Shown: positions 17,049 through 24,883 of the stretch, piece by piece
Numbering within the stretch: position 1 is the stretch's first letter
How the letters are laid out: the number at the start of each line of letters is the position of its first letter
Origin: an uncultured Rikenellaceae bacterium
GTDB taxonomy: Bacteria; Bacteroidota; Bacteroidia; Bacteroidales; Rikenellaceae
Reading direction: 5' to 3'
DNA: 35,572 nucleotides
Assembly (NCBI GenBank): GCA_947176715.1
Contig: CAMWRR010000003.1
Coordinates: forward strand, 1 to 35,572
Program-made: the position numbers and the translations under genes
The notes under the pieces: generated by a model
Database searches by the model: none
What the model was told of the DNA's origin: nothing
The model's input: the letters and a program-made list of their open reading frames with translations, nothing else

Positions 17049-18239
17049 CTATTGCTCGTCGTTTACAAGGCGGTGTATCACTGTCTGGTTGCCGAATATC
17101 TTGCCGAATCCGCGCACGTCGTCGCCGCTCCATCCGAGGTTCATCTCGCCGTAGCTTCCGAATTTGTCGCTCATAAGGTCGTGGTCGGAGCGTACGCCTA
17201 TGAGATGGAAGCGGTAGGGGTGCAGCTCCATTATGACGTCGCCGCTCACGTAACGCTGGCTCTTTTCGAGCATGGCCTCCATGTCGCGCATCAAGGGGTC
17301 GAAGTATTGCCCCTCGTGCAGGTGGGTGCCGTAGAATGCCGATATCTGGTCTTTCCAGAATATCTGCCATTTGGTGAGGGTGTGCTTCTCGAGCATGTGG
17401 TGAGCCTTGATTATAACCATGGGTGCCGCGGCCTCGAAGCCTACACGCCCCTTGATGCCTATTATGGTGTCGCCTATGTGCATGTCGCGCCCTATGGCGT
17501 AGGGGCCGGCTATCTTCTGCACGGCGAGGATGGCCTCCACCGGGTTGTCGTACCTCTTGCCGTTGACGCCGACTATCTCGCCCTTGTCGAATGTGAGGGT
17601 GAGGGTCTCGTGGCCGTCGCGCTCGAGCTTGGTGGGATATGCCTCCTCGGGTAGGGTGGTGTCGGAGTGCAGGGTCTCCTTGCCGCCTATCGATGTGCCC
17701 CAAATGCCTTGGTTGATGGAGTATTCCGCCTTTTTGAAGTCGAAGTCCACACCGTGACGGCGGATGTACTCTATCTCCTCCTCACGGCTCAGATGGCGGT
17801 CGCGTATAAGGGCTATCACCTCTATCTCTGGGGCTATGGTGTTGAATATCATGTCAAAACGCACTTGGTCGTTGCCCGCGCCGGTAGAGCCGTGGCAGAG
17901 GTAGTCGGCCCCCATCTCCTTGGCGTAACGGGCTATGCCGGCCGCCTGGGAGATACGTTCGGCGCTCACCGAGAGGGGATAGGTGCCGTTCTTGAGCATG
18001 TTGCCGTAGACCATGTAGCGTATGGTGTCGCGGTAGAATGTCTCTGTCAGGTCCAGCTCCTTGAAGCTCTTGACGCCGAGCGCCAACGCCCGTTTCTCTA
18101 TGGCGGCTATCTCCTCCTTGCTGAAGCCTCCGGTGTTGCCTATGACGGCGTGCACCTCGAGGTTCATCTCCTCGCGGAGCCATATCGCGCAATACGACGT
18201 GTCGAGTCCGCCGCTGAATGCCAAAACTACTTTTTTCAT
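17049..18239 (-). CDS. argG: Argininosuccinate synthase
   Basis: Joins citrulline and aspartate with ATP to make argininosuccinate, 396 residues. The ATP-binding P-loop is at the very start (VVLAFSGGLDTSYCA). It is followed by the family motifs NGTYPLSVSAERISQ, the GSTGAGNDQVRF signature, and SINQGIWGTSIGGKETL. Its stop lies 2 nt from the argC start, which suggests translational coupling. A 179-bp gap separates it from the upstream acetyltransferase gene; I found no promoter there. Confidence 0.95.
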   Translation of the reverse strand: MKKVVLAFSGGLDTSYCAIWLREEMNLEVHAVIGNTGGFSKEEIAAIEKRALALGVKSFKELDLTETFYRDTIRYMVYGNMLKNGTYPLSVSAERISQAAGIARYAKEMGADYLCHGSTGAGNDQVRFDMIFNTIAPEIEVIALIRDRHLSREEEIEYIRRHGVDFDFKKAEYSINQGIWGTSIGGKETLHSDTTLPEEAYPTKLERDGHETLTLTFDKGEIVGVNGKRYDNPVEAILAVQKIAGPYAIGRDMHIGDTIIGIKGRVGFEAAAPMVIIKAHHMLEKHTLTKWQIFWKDQISAFYGTHLHEGQYFDPLMRDMEAMLEKSQRYVSGDVIMELHPYRFHLIGVRSDHDLMSDKFGSYGEMNLGWSGDDVRGFGKIFGNQTVIHRLVNDEQ

Positions 18240-18418
18240 GATGTTATGTTTTCTGTTGTTATTCTTGTTTTATCCGGTTTGCTATTTTGTTGCGAATCCG
18301 TCTTGCGCGGATCGTCTGTTTTGTTTCTATCCGCGCGAGCTAAATTGCGTTTTGCTTCGGAAAGCGTTGTCGGTTTATTGCCGGACGCCGCTTTGTCTAT
18401 GGCCGGCAGGGGCGGTTG

Positions 18419-19015
18419 CTATTCGTCCTTTTTGCCGATACCTAACTCCGCATCTATGTCGAACCGTGGCTTCTGTTTGGCCGGGTCGAATATCATGCCT
18501 GTGCAGAGACAGTTCTTGCGCATCTTGCTCTGGAGGATGGGGTAGTTGACGCAGCTCTCGCAGCCTCTCCAGAAGCTGTCGTCGTCGGTGAGCTCGGAGA
18601 AGGGCACCGGCACATAGCCCAGCTCGGAGTTGATCTTCATGACGGCCAGACCTGTGGTCAGCCCGAAGAGCTTGGCATCGGGGTAGCGGTGCAGCGACAG
18701 TGCGAACGTCTTGGTCTTTATGGCCTTGGCAAGTCCGAGACGTCGGAATTCGGGGCTTATTATCAAGCCCGAGTTGGCTACGTATTCGCCGTGCCCCCAT
18801 GTCTCTATGTAGCTGAATCCGGCCCAGCGACCGTCTTTGTGGAACGCTATGACAGCCTTGCCGTCGCGCATCTTGCCCGCTACGTATTCGGCGGTGCGTC
18901 GCGCTATGCCGGTGCCGCGGGCTTTGGCCGATTCGGCCATCTCGTCGCATATTGCCTGGGCGAAGGGTGCGTGGCTCGCCTCTGCGACCAGCACGTCAAA
19001 ATCGTCGATAGTCAT
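18419..19015 (-). CDS. GNAT-family acyltransferase of the arginine operon, candidate acyl-glutamate synthase
   Basis: 198 residues, first gene of the arg run. A GNAT core is visible: WAGFSYIETWGHGEYVANSG (strands 4-5), then acyl-CoA loop FRRLGLAKAIK at about 90-100. The C-terminal extension carries four cysteines at about 152, 155, 169 and 171 (C-x2-C-x13-C-x-C) within FWRGCESCVNYP and KNCLCTG, a possible metal site. From memory, Bacteroides genomes have a very similar protein next to argG. With no classical argA or argJ in view, it is a good candidate for the enzyme that acylates glutamate. That role is inference from position and fold. Confidence 0.75.
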   Translation of the reverse strand: MTIDDFDVLVAEASHAPFAQAICDEMAESAKARGTGIARRTAEYVAGKMRDGKAVIAFHKDGRWAGFSYIETWGHGEYVANSGLIISPEFRRLGLAKAIKTKTFALSLHRYPDAKLFGLTTGLAVMKINSELGYVPVPFSELTDDDSFWRGCESCVNYPILQSKMRKNCLCTGMIFDPAKQKPRFDIDAELGIGKKDE

Positions 19016-19593
19016 CGTGATAAAGTTATGTTGTGGTTGAAATTAAAATCTCCTTTTGGGGAGGACGTTTCGCGAAACTCCGGACTCCGATAGGCCGCCT
19101 TGCATGGCAAACACACCTTGTCCTTAATGTTGCTGGAAACGGAAATGGGGACACTTCCGACACGTAGTCGAAATACTATCGTCGTCGTCGCTCGACGCGG
19201 ACGTTGGCAGAGCTGCAGACGCCGGATTGCGCGCCTGATACTGATGTGAATATGTTACTTATGCTCTGCATTGCGATGTTTAGATACGGCAAATATATGC
19301 AAAATTCGTTAAAACAGACAACAGGTAGGCGAAAAATAATCGGACGCATAGCGGGGTTTGCGTGGTAACGTATTCATATATACGCATATAGGTGGTTGTA
19401 TTTTTTGCGGTCGCGGTGGAAGTTGTCCGCAAAGGTGGAGTTGTCCGCAAAGTGCGCATTGCCCGGGCCGCTGCCGGCCAAAGCAACTGTCACTCGCGTT
19501 AGACAAGAATGGCGTGTAGCTGGCTCGAATCCGTAAAGAACCATTCTGTGTGCTCGCGGTTATGGATACGGGGCCATCTGTTGCGAGGAGCCT
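19016..19593. other. Long intergenic region upstream of the arginine operon
   Basis: About 580 nt with no convincing gene. It holds a minus-strand promoter at 19290-19321 and the roughly 270-nt leader it would give to the GNAT-argGCD genes. The leader contains a small hairpin (CGGAAA... TTCCG around 19140-19160). A short direct repeat (GTTGTCCGCAAAG, twice, about 19427-19460) lies upstream. A GGCTCGAATCC stretch near 19523 recalls a tRNA T-loop but has no matching arms. Confidence 0.5.
19290..19321 (-). promoter_or_regulatory. Probable promoter of the GNAT-argG-argC-argD run
   Basis: On the minus strand TATATTTG (19290-19297) lies 21 nt downstream of TTG (19319-19321). It points toward the GNAT gene and would give a long leader of about 270 nt, unusual enough to suggest leader-based control. 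Confidence 0.5.
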
Positions 19594-20073
19594 CTACCTG
19601 ACATCGCATATAATATCGCACACCTGCGCCCCTGTGTACGATATAAGGTCGTGTGGCGAGAGCATTACGGTGCCTCCCCTGACACCGGCGCTTACGCCTA
19701 TGGTGTCGAACAGAAGCGCCGACGAGTGTATGACGGTAGGGAGCCTCTTTTTCATGCCCACGGGCGAACATCCTCCGCGGATATATCCGGTTAGCGGCAA
19801 AAGTTCGCGTACCGCTATCATCTCGGCCTTTTTGTCGTGCATGGCGGCGGCCGCTTTTTTGAGGTCGACCTCTTCGGCGGCGGGGATGCAGCATACGAAA
19901 TGTCCGGTGCGCGCCCCGTGCAACACGAGTGTCTTGAACATCTTCTCGGCCGGAATGCCGCTCGATAGCGAGGCGTGTACGGCCGAGAGGTCGTTCTCGT
20001 CCACCTCGTACTCCACCGTGTCGAACTTTATCCCGGCCTTGGCGAGCAGTCTCATGGCATTGGTCGTCTTCAT
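19594..20073 (-). CDS. ybaK: YbaK/EbsC-type Cys-tRNA(Pro) deacylase
   Basis: Trans-editing hydrolase that removes cysteine wrongly attached to tRNA-Pro, 159 residues, the usual family length. Family features are ALSSGIPAEKMFKTLVL-like sequence with the conserved lysine in MFKTLVLHG, then IPAAEEVDLKKAAAAM, GYIRGGCSPVGMKKRLPTVI and SAGVRGGTVMLSP. It starts 1 nt after the corA stop codon, so translation is probably coupled, although the two functions have no clear link. Confidence 0.9.
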   Translation of the reverse strand: MKTTNAMRLLAKAGIKFDTVEYEVDENDLSAVHASLSSGIPAEKMFKTLVLHGARTGHFVCCIPAAEEVDLKKAAAAMHDKKAEMIAVRELLPLTGYIRGGCSPVGMKKRLPTVIHSSALLFDTIGVSAGVRGGTVMLSPHDLISYTGAQVCDIICDVR

Positions 20074-20074
20074 G

Positions 20075-21025
20075 TCAGAGCCATTTTTTGCGTTTGAATA
20101 TGAAGAATGTCACCGATGCCGACAATATCATGAGCAGTATCGCCAGCGGATAGCCGTATCGGGTGCTCAGCTCGGGCATGTATTTGAAGTTCATGCCGTA
20201 GATGCTGGCTATGAGTGTGGGCGGCATGAAGAATACCGAGAGTATGGTAAAGAGTTTGGTGATGTTGTTCTGCTCTATGTTGATAAGACCGAGCGCGGTA
20301 TCCTGCAGATAGTCGAGACGGTCGAGGCTGAAATCGGCGTGGCTCAAGAGGGAGGCTATGTCCTTGAGCATCATCGAGAGACGCGGATAGGTGTCGTTGG
20401 GGAAGCGGTCGGAGCGCATCACCGACGATATGACCCTCTGGCGGTCGAATATGTTCTCCCGCAGTATCATGTTGTTGTCCTGCAACATGGTTATGCGTTT
20501 TAGCACCTCCTTGTCGATGGTGCCGTCGAGCGATATGTGACGGCTCAGCTGGGCCACCTGCCTCGATATGGACTCCACCATGTCGGCATCGAGGTCGATG
20601 CGCACCTCGAGCAACGATACGAGTATGTGAAAGCCGGTGGGATATAACCTGTAGTTTATCTGCAACTTGCGTGCCGTGTCGGAGAATGTTTTAAGCTCGG
20701 TGTTACGCTCCGATATGAGCACCCCCTCGCTGAGCACGAACGACAGAGGCTCCACTATGAAGCCGCCGTCCACGGTCATCAGGAAGTTGGTGTTGCAATA
20801 TACGGCGTGCTCCGTCTCGCTGTAACGCGACGAGCTCTCTATCTCCTCTATCTGCTCCTCGGTCTGGAAGTCTATCTCCATGAACTCCTGCACGGCCCGC
20901 TTCTCCTTGACGGTGGGGTCGAACATGTCTATCCACAGTATGTCGTCGTAGCCTAAGTCGTCGAACAGTTTTACGTCGGCATTGCGGATTACCTTATTAT
21001 ATGACTTCAGATATACGTTCAGCAT
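20075..21025 (-). CDS. corA: CorA-type magnesium/cobalt transporter
   Basis: Divalent-metal channel of the inner membrane, 316 residues. A long soluble cytoplasmic domain (residues 1 to about 250) has acidic and coiled helices including TKLFTILSVFFMPPTLIAS leading into TM1. The signature YGMNF follows (GMN motif at the pore loop), then TM2 (YPLAILLMILSASVTFFIF) and a basic tail (KRKKWL). It lies between mqnA (87 nt upstream) and ybaK, likely one transcript. Confidence 0.92.
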   Translation of the reverse strand: MLNVYLKSYNKVIRNADVKLFDDLGYDDILWIDMFDPTVKEKRAVQEFMEIDFQTEEQIEEIESSSRYSETEHAVYCNTNFLMTVDGGFIVEPLSFVLSEGVLISERNTELKTFSDTARKLQINYRLYPTGFHILVSLLEVRIDLDADMVESISRQVAQLSRHISLDGTIDKEVLKRITMLQDNNMILRENIFDRQRVISSVMRSDRFPNDTYPRLSMMLKDIASLLSHADFSLDRLDYLQDTALGLINIEQNNITKLFTILSVFFMPPTLIASIYGMNFKYMPELSTRYGYPLAILLMILSASVTFFIFKRKKWL

Positions 21026-21112
21026 ATCGGTCCCTTTTTGCGGATGTCCTGTCGGGCATCTGTCGGTTTGAAAATAGCGGTTGTCTCTCCTTCGGGGGCG
21101 CCCATGCAGGCG

Positions 21113-21868
21113 CTAACAGGACACAGGCGCTATCTTTCTGAGGAACAGCTCCAATGCGCGACGTTTGTCTATGTCGAGGTCGAAGTCTATGTTGCGGGTG
21201 AGATAGTCTACGGCGGTGCGCCCCATGGAGGCGTAACGGCTGGCGGTCACGGCCTCCTCCGTGTGGGTGACACCGTAGGCGAGGGCCTCTTCGAGTGCGG
21301 CTATCCTCTCGTCGGGAACGTCGGGATGCGCCGCCCATGCCGCGAATACGAAGGGCATGGAGGTGAGGGCCGTCCACTCCGAGGCAAGGTCGTAGCTGTA
21401 AGGCAACGCCCCCTCGTAGTCGAATACCTTGTCGCCTATCAGTAGATAGGCCGTGCGGGGCGATGGATTACGCACCGCAGAGTAATCGGTAAGCTCGGCC
21501 AATGCAGGCTCTATTCCCCATCTCTCACGGCACAATAGCTCGGTGAGCGCCGCCGAGGTGCGCGAATGGCTGTCGAGCATTATCGTCTCCACCTCCTCTA
21601 TGGGGCAGGGCGACACTATAGACACGGTGCGCACGGGTCCGGAGGCTCCTATGCAATAGGGGGTTACTATTTTAAGCGAGGGATTGCCGAGCAGTGCGGC
21701 GACGGGAACGAGGGCTATATCTACGCTATGGTCTGCGAGCGATCGGGCACAGAGCGAGGGTACCTGCAATACGACATCGGCACGGAGCTTTTCAGCCTCG
21801 TGTTCCATACCGTGCACGAACGTGACGGTGTTGAGATAAGATACCGCAGCTATTCTCAGACGGGCCAT
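21113..21868 (-). CDS. mqnA: Chorismate dehydratase of the futalosine menaquinone pathway
   Basis: Predicted to dehydrate chorismate to 3-enolpyruvoyl-benzoate, the first step of the futalosine route, 251 residues. It has the periplasmic-binding-protein-like fold of the MqnA/MqnD family: RIAAVSYLNTVTFVHG at the start, then SLCARSLADHSVDIALVPVAAL, SIVSPCPIEEVETIMLDSHSRTS (the DSxSRTS motif), and LLIGDKVFDYEG. MqnA is favoured over MqnD by the SYLNT start and the GDKVF motif. The other mqn genes are not in the window. A 28-bp sequence just upstream matches one in the nadB intergenic region. Confidence 0.88.
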   Translation of the reverse strand: MARLRIAAVSYLNTVTFVHGMEHEAEKLRADVVLQVPSLCARSLADHSVDIALVPVAALLGNPSLKIVTPYCIGASGPVRTVSIVSPCPIEEVETIMLDSHSRTSAALTELLCRERWGIEPALAELTDYSAVRNPSPRTAYLLIGDKVFDYEGALPYSYDLASEWTALTSMPFVFAAWAAHPDVPDERIAALEEALAYGVTHTEEAVTASRYASMGRTAVDYLTRNIDFDLDIDKRRALELFLRKIAPVSC

Positions 21869-21877
21869 CGTCCATAT

Positions 21878-21905
21878 CGCATCGTAGATAAGTTAAACAT
21901 AGCAA
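21878..21905. repeat. 28-bp dispersed repeat upstream of mqnA (partner 8009-8036)
   Basis: Matches the sequence upstream of nadB and the TonB-dependent receptor at 25 of 28 positions, including the exact 15-mer AGTTAAACATAGCAA. On the minus strand both copies carry a -7-like TATGTTTA. Confidence 0.65.
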
Positions 21906-22206
21906 CCCTTTGCAGGGCGTGCGTCGGGGCTTGCAAGTAACCGACCCGTAAGCCCGTCGCATTTTATGCCGCAAATGTAATCAATTAATTCTTAAAACGC
22001 CACAAAGAGAGCGGGTAAAATTCGTGCTCGTGGCTGTATTTTGCGGTCAAGATACGGCATCGTACGGTGCGGGGACATGAGCTTGACACTATTCTTTCGA
22101 CAAAGAGGTCGGATTAAAACCGTAACACATGCGACTTAATCATGACAATATGTGCTTTAATGCGAATACGCATGCGGGGTTATCTGTTTTTACGATATTG
22201 GTCAGA

Positions 22207-22465
22207 TATATTTGCATGTTGAAAGAATATTTCTTATATTCGCAAAAAATGAGGTTTTTTTCTCAAACGACAATCAGCGAAGTTTTTCCCTCCTTATTGT
22301 TCAACCTCTTTTAAAACTAATCGCAAACGGCTACACCTTAATTTTCCCTATCAATTCTCCGAACAGTCTCGGCAAGACCGCAGACCGTATGATTTTCGAT
22401 CCCATATACGGACCGAGTAATGTTTTACTCTCTTTAAATTTAATAAGATGAAAATCAATAGCCTG
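22207..22465 (+). repeat. Promoter-leader repeat (partner about 24648-24901)
   Basis: The promoter, leader and first five codons of the C10 peptidase gene recur upstream of the second barrel gene with moderate divergence. Best conserved are a 22-nt block (22359-22380, partner 24800-24821, one mismatch), the TGTTTTACTCT stretch before the start, and the first codons, ATGAAAATC. Confidence 0.7.
22211..22242 (+). promoter_or_regulatory. Promoter of the second C10 peptidase locus
   Basis: TTTG (22211-22214), 20 nt, then TATATTCG (22235-22242). The same arrangement is found upstream of the second barrel gene at 24652-24682. Predicted start near 22250 gives a leader of about 200 nt. Confidence 0.75.
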
Positions 22466-23899
22466 TTTTTATGGTTTTCAACCTCATTGCTATTAATTGT
22501 CGCATCTTGTGCTAAAACGGAGATATCTGAGCCAGATAAACTTGATGGTAACAGGATATCCGTGCTGAAAGCCCCGGACCTCGACGAGCACGAATGGCTC
22601 GCCTACATTCTACACGACAAAACAGACTTCGAGATGCCTACAATGCGTGCGGAGGCATTGGTCAGGAATTTCGCCAACTCCGGTGCCTCCACCTACTCTT
22701 CAGGAGATGAGATAAGTGTTACGACCATAAGGCATCTGAACCCCGTAACCTACTCCGATACGGAACATACCGGCGCGTACCTTGTAGAGTTTACATCGGA
22801 CGGCAAAGAGGGCTATTCCCTTTGTTCGTCAGATATGCGTTTCGAACAGATATTCGCTTTTGTTCCGGAGGGCTCCATCTCCGACACTGTCGACAACAAG
22901 GCTCTCGCCGGGATTATCGGTAATATCGACTATATAATGCGCGACAGTATAGAGCATTATAACGCTCTTGCCGAAGCGCGTTATCTGTCGGCGTTACAAA
23001 AGATAGAGGCTCAAATGGCCGAAGAAAGAGAGAGAGCCGAATATAAGGAAAAACACACCTATTTTGTCATAGATAATGTTACGGGAGCTCATTTGGACGA
23101 GAACGACGGATGGCATCCCTATTCCAACCCGAATAACCCTCTTGACTTCAGGATGTGTTCATTCAGTTACACCGATTACTCCGGAAGTAAAAATTACGAC
23201 TATATCGTACCTTTGAAAGTTAAATGGAATCAAACTCCCCCATACAATAATCTGATGCCATTAGCAGAAACTGGGCAATACAAGTATTCTAACGGACGTG
23301 TTGCGGCCGGGTGCGTTACCATTGCAGTAGCTCAGATAATGACCTATTACAAAAAAGGATATAATACCAATCAATGGGATGCAATGACTGCCAATAAAGA
23401 TCTGAATAATTGCTCCAATGCTGGCATTGATGCCGCGACAAAAATGATAAGGTTCGTATACGACGGAATAGGAGCAAAACCCGGATCGACAGGAACCTCC
23501 GCATATACACGTAGTGCATGTAATTTCTTGTCAGACAACAAATACGATGGCAGCGACACAAAAGATCCCGATATCAATGCGATGTATTCCAGTGCAGTCG
23601 CTAAAAGGTTAATATATGCCGATGGAATAAATCCGTCAAATACGAATAGTGCACATGCTTGGATTATCGACGGAGTAAGAAAAACCAACAAATCATTTAA
23701 ACATTATTATGATTGTTCACGACCTACAGGAGAGTCTTATTCTAAAGCCGCCCCAAATACGAAAACATACACGGAGTGGTACGTTAGCTGTAATTGGGGA
23801 TGGGGTGGTTCTTCCGACGGATGGTTTCTATATGACACCTTCATTGAATCCGGATACAAAGGATTTAGATTAACTACGATTATTTACGATTTACGTTAA
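22448..23899 (+). CDS. C10 (streptopain-family) cysteine peptidase lipoprotein
   Basis: Intact secreted cysteine protease, 483 residues. It has a lipoprotein signal with lipobox VASC (lipid Cys 21), so it is probably membrane- or surface-anchored. Residues about 35-200 form a Spi-type pro-region (VLKAPDLDEHEWLAYILHD, SGASTYSSGDEISVTTIRHL, FAFVPEGSISDTVDNKALAG), which in this family keeps the enzyme inactive until removed. The catalytic domain has PPYNNLMPLA, nucleophile Cys 289 in VAAGCVTIAVAQIMTYY, His 403 in SAHAWIIDGV, and CNWGWGGSSDGWFL. A charged helix (EARYLSALQKIEAQMAEERE) links the two parts. Relatives include SpeB of Streptococcus and the Bfp proteases of Bacteroides fragilis. The next barrel gene starts 4 nt after the stop. 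Substrate is unknown. Confidence 0.92.
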   Translation: MKINSLFLWFSTSLLLIVASCAKTEISEPDKLDGNRISVLKAPDLDEHEWLAYILHDKTDFEMPTMRAEALVRNFANSGASTYSSGDEISVTTIRHLNPVTYSDTEHTGAYLVEFTSDGKEGYSLCSSDMRFEQIFAFVPEGSISDTVDNKALAGIIGNIDYIMRDSIEHYNALAEARYLSALQKIEAQMAEERERAEYKEKHTYFVIDNVTGAHLDENDGWHPYSNPNNPLDFRMCSFSYTDYSGSKNYDYIVPLKVKWNQTPPYNNLMPLAETGQYKYSNGRVAAGCVTIAVAQIMTYYKKGYNTNQWDAMTANKDLNNCSNAGIDAATKMIRFVYDGIGAKPGSTGTSAYTRSACNFLSDNKYDGSDTKDPDINAMYSSAVAKRLIYADGINPSNTNSAHAWIIDGVRKTNKSFKHYYDCSRPTGESYSKAAPNTKTYTEWYVSCNWGWGGSSDGWFLYDTFIESGYKGFRLTTIIYDLR

Positions 23900-23903
23900 A
23901 ACT

Positions 23904-24584
23904 ATGAAAAAGATTCTTTTTATTCTATGCCTTATAACTGTGTTCCCACTCATATCCGAAGCACAAGTACAGGAGTACGGAAGATTCATGCCTGGCATCA
24001 AGTTAGGCGCAGTCGTGACAGGAGCCACCGGAACCCATTACAGCGGATTCCCCAAAACACATGAGGCAAGCGGTATCATAGCCTTTTACGGCGACTACCG
24101 GTTCGACGACATGTGGGCCATAGCGCCGGAGGCGGGCTTTACGGTGATAAAGGATGCATACGGCACACGCAATTACTACAATACGGGCACACGCCCCAAG
24201 CTCTATATAGCATCGTTGGTCAAGTTCTATATCCCCAAGGCCAAAGGGTTTCATGTGACATTGGGGCCGGAGTTGGGAATCACGGCAAGAAAACTGTCGT
24301 ACGGCAGAATGTACTTTCCCACCAGCCCGTTCCCTCCGGGAGAGGAACCACCGGGATGGCCGTACGAACCCTCACCGAGCCATGAGCTGAAATACAACCC
24401 CCTCACCTTTGCCATCAACTCGGGCATAGGCTACCGATTCAAGAAGGGGGTTGCATTCAATGCCGAATATTCAGCGGGTTTGACGCGCATAATCCATAAG
24501 AACGAGGGCACGGATTACAATACCGTTAAAGACGGAATGTTCCGTTTCACAATAGCAATAGACCTCTATCGAAGAAACAAATAG
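23904..24584 (+). CDS. Outer-membrane beta-barrel protein, paralogue 3
   Basis: 226 residues with a Sec signal (LISEA|QVQEYG, cleavage after about residue 20). It belongs to the same family as the two barrels of the first locus: FYGDYRFDDMWAIAPEAGFTV, KFYIPKAKGFHVTLGPELG, NSGIGYRFKKGVAFNAEYSA and a closing strand MFRFTIAIDLYRRNK. A proline-rich segment (FPTSPFPPGEEPPGWPYEPS) sits where the first-locus barrels have shorter loops, so it is likely extracellular. The 4-nt gap after the C10 gene indicates co-translation with the peptidase. From codon 57 on it is identical in protein to paralogue 4. Confidence 0.82.
   Translation: MKKILFILCLITVFPLISEAQVQEYGRFMPGIKLGAVVTGATGTHYSGFPKTHEASGIIAFYGDYRFDDMWAIAPEAGFTVIKDAYGTRNYYNTGTRPKLYIASLVKFYIPKAKGFHVTLGPELGITARKLSYGRMYFPTSPFPPGEEPPGWPYEPSPSHELKYNPLTFAINSGIGYRFKKGVAFNAEYSAGLTRIIHKNEGTDYNTVKDGMFRFTIAIDLYRRNK
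24072..24526 (+). repeat. 455-bp identical tract shared by barrel paralogues 3 and 4 (partner 25088-25542)
   Basis: The two genes read identically base for base over this tract. After it, the remaining 58 nt to the stop hold four differences, all at third positions and all silent. Before it the sequences are strongly diverged. An abrupt left edge and softer right edge are typical of recent gene conversion. Confidence 0.9.
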
Positions 24585-24603
24585 ATTCGTATTTCCCGCA
24601 ACG

Positions 24604-24637
24604 GAGCCGGAAATACACACTCTATTTACGGCCTTTT
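24604..24637 (+). terminator. Degenerate terminator after barrel paralogue 3
   Basis: GCCGGAAATA pairs with TATTTACGGC over a short loop with one mismatch, followed by CTTTTC. It is clearly a decayed copy of the perfect terminator after paralogue 4 (same CACACTC loop), so some transcription may read through into paralogue 4. Confidence 0.6.
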
Positions 24638-24651
24638 CAACATACGGACGC

Positions 24652-24682
24652 TTTGCTTTTTGAAAGACATTCGATATTTTCG
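24652..24682 (+). promoter_or_regulatory. Promoter of barrel paralogue 4
   Basis: TTTG (24652-24655), 19 nt, then TATTTTCG (24675-24682), matching the promoter of the C10 gene in position and sequence. It makes paralogue 4 a separate transcription unit with a leader of about 195 nt. Confidence 0.7.
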
Positions 24683-24883
24683 TAAAAAACGAGGGCTTTC
24701 GCTATCAATCTTAACATACAAAGTTTTCCTTCCTATCGTTCAATCTCTTTTTAGGCTGCAGTGCGCATACAGCAACAGTCTACCTCTTTACAATCAGTTC
24801 CGAACAGTTTCGGCAAGACCGTATTTCTGAGTTTTCGATTCTGAATCGGTCAACAGATGTTTTACTCTTTAAAATTTGACGAA

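Larger units (their letters stand above)
21869..22447. other. Divergent intergenic region with the leader of the second C10 locus
   Basis: Holds a minus-strand -7-like element for mqnA (TATGTTTA within 21878-21905) and a possible second one (TACATTTG, 21972-21979). It also holds the plus-strand promoter at 22211-22242 and a roughly 200-nt leader for the C10 peptidase gene. A 79-codon frame over the leader lacks coding character. Confidence 0.6.

Noticed and set aside
17047..17703. 219-codon upstream extension of argC
   Set aside because: It overlaps argG out of frame and has Arg/His-rich shadow composition. The argC family sequence starts at MTDRKIRAAI.
19515..19560. tRNA-like T-loop (GGCTCGAATCC)
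   Set aside because: No acceptor, D or anticodon arms can be paired around it on either strand.
22212..22451. 79-codon frame over the leader of the second C10 gene
   Set aside because: It overlaps the promoter and the peptidase start, is not preserved in the copied leader at 24.7 kb, and matches nothing I recognise.
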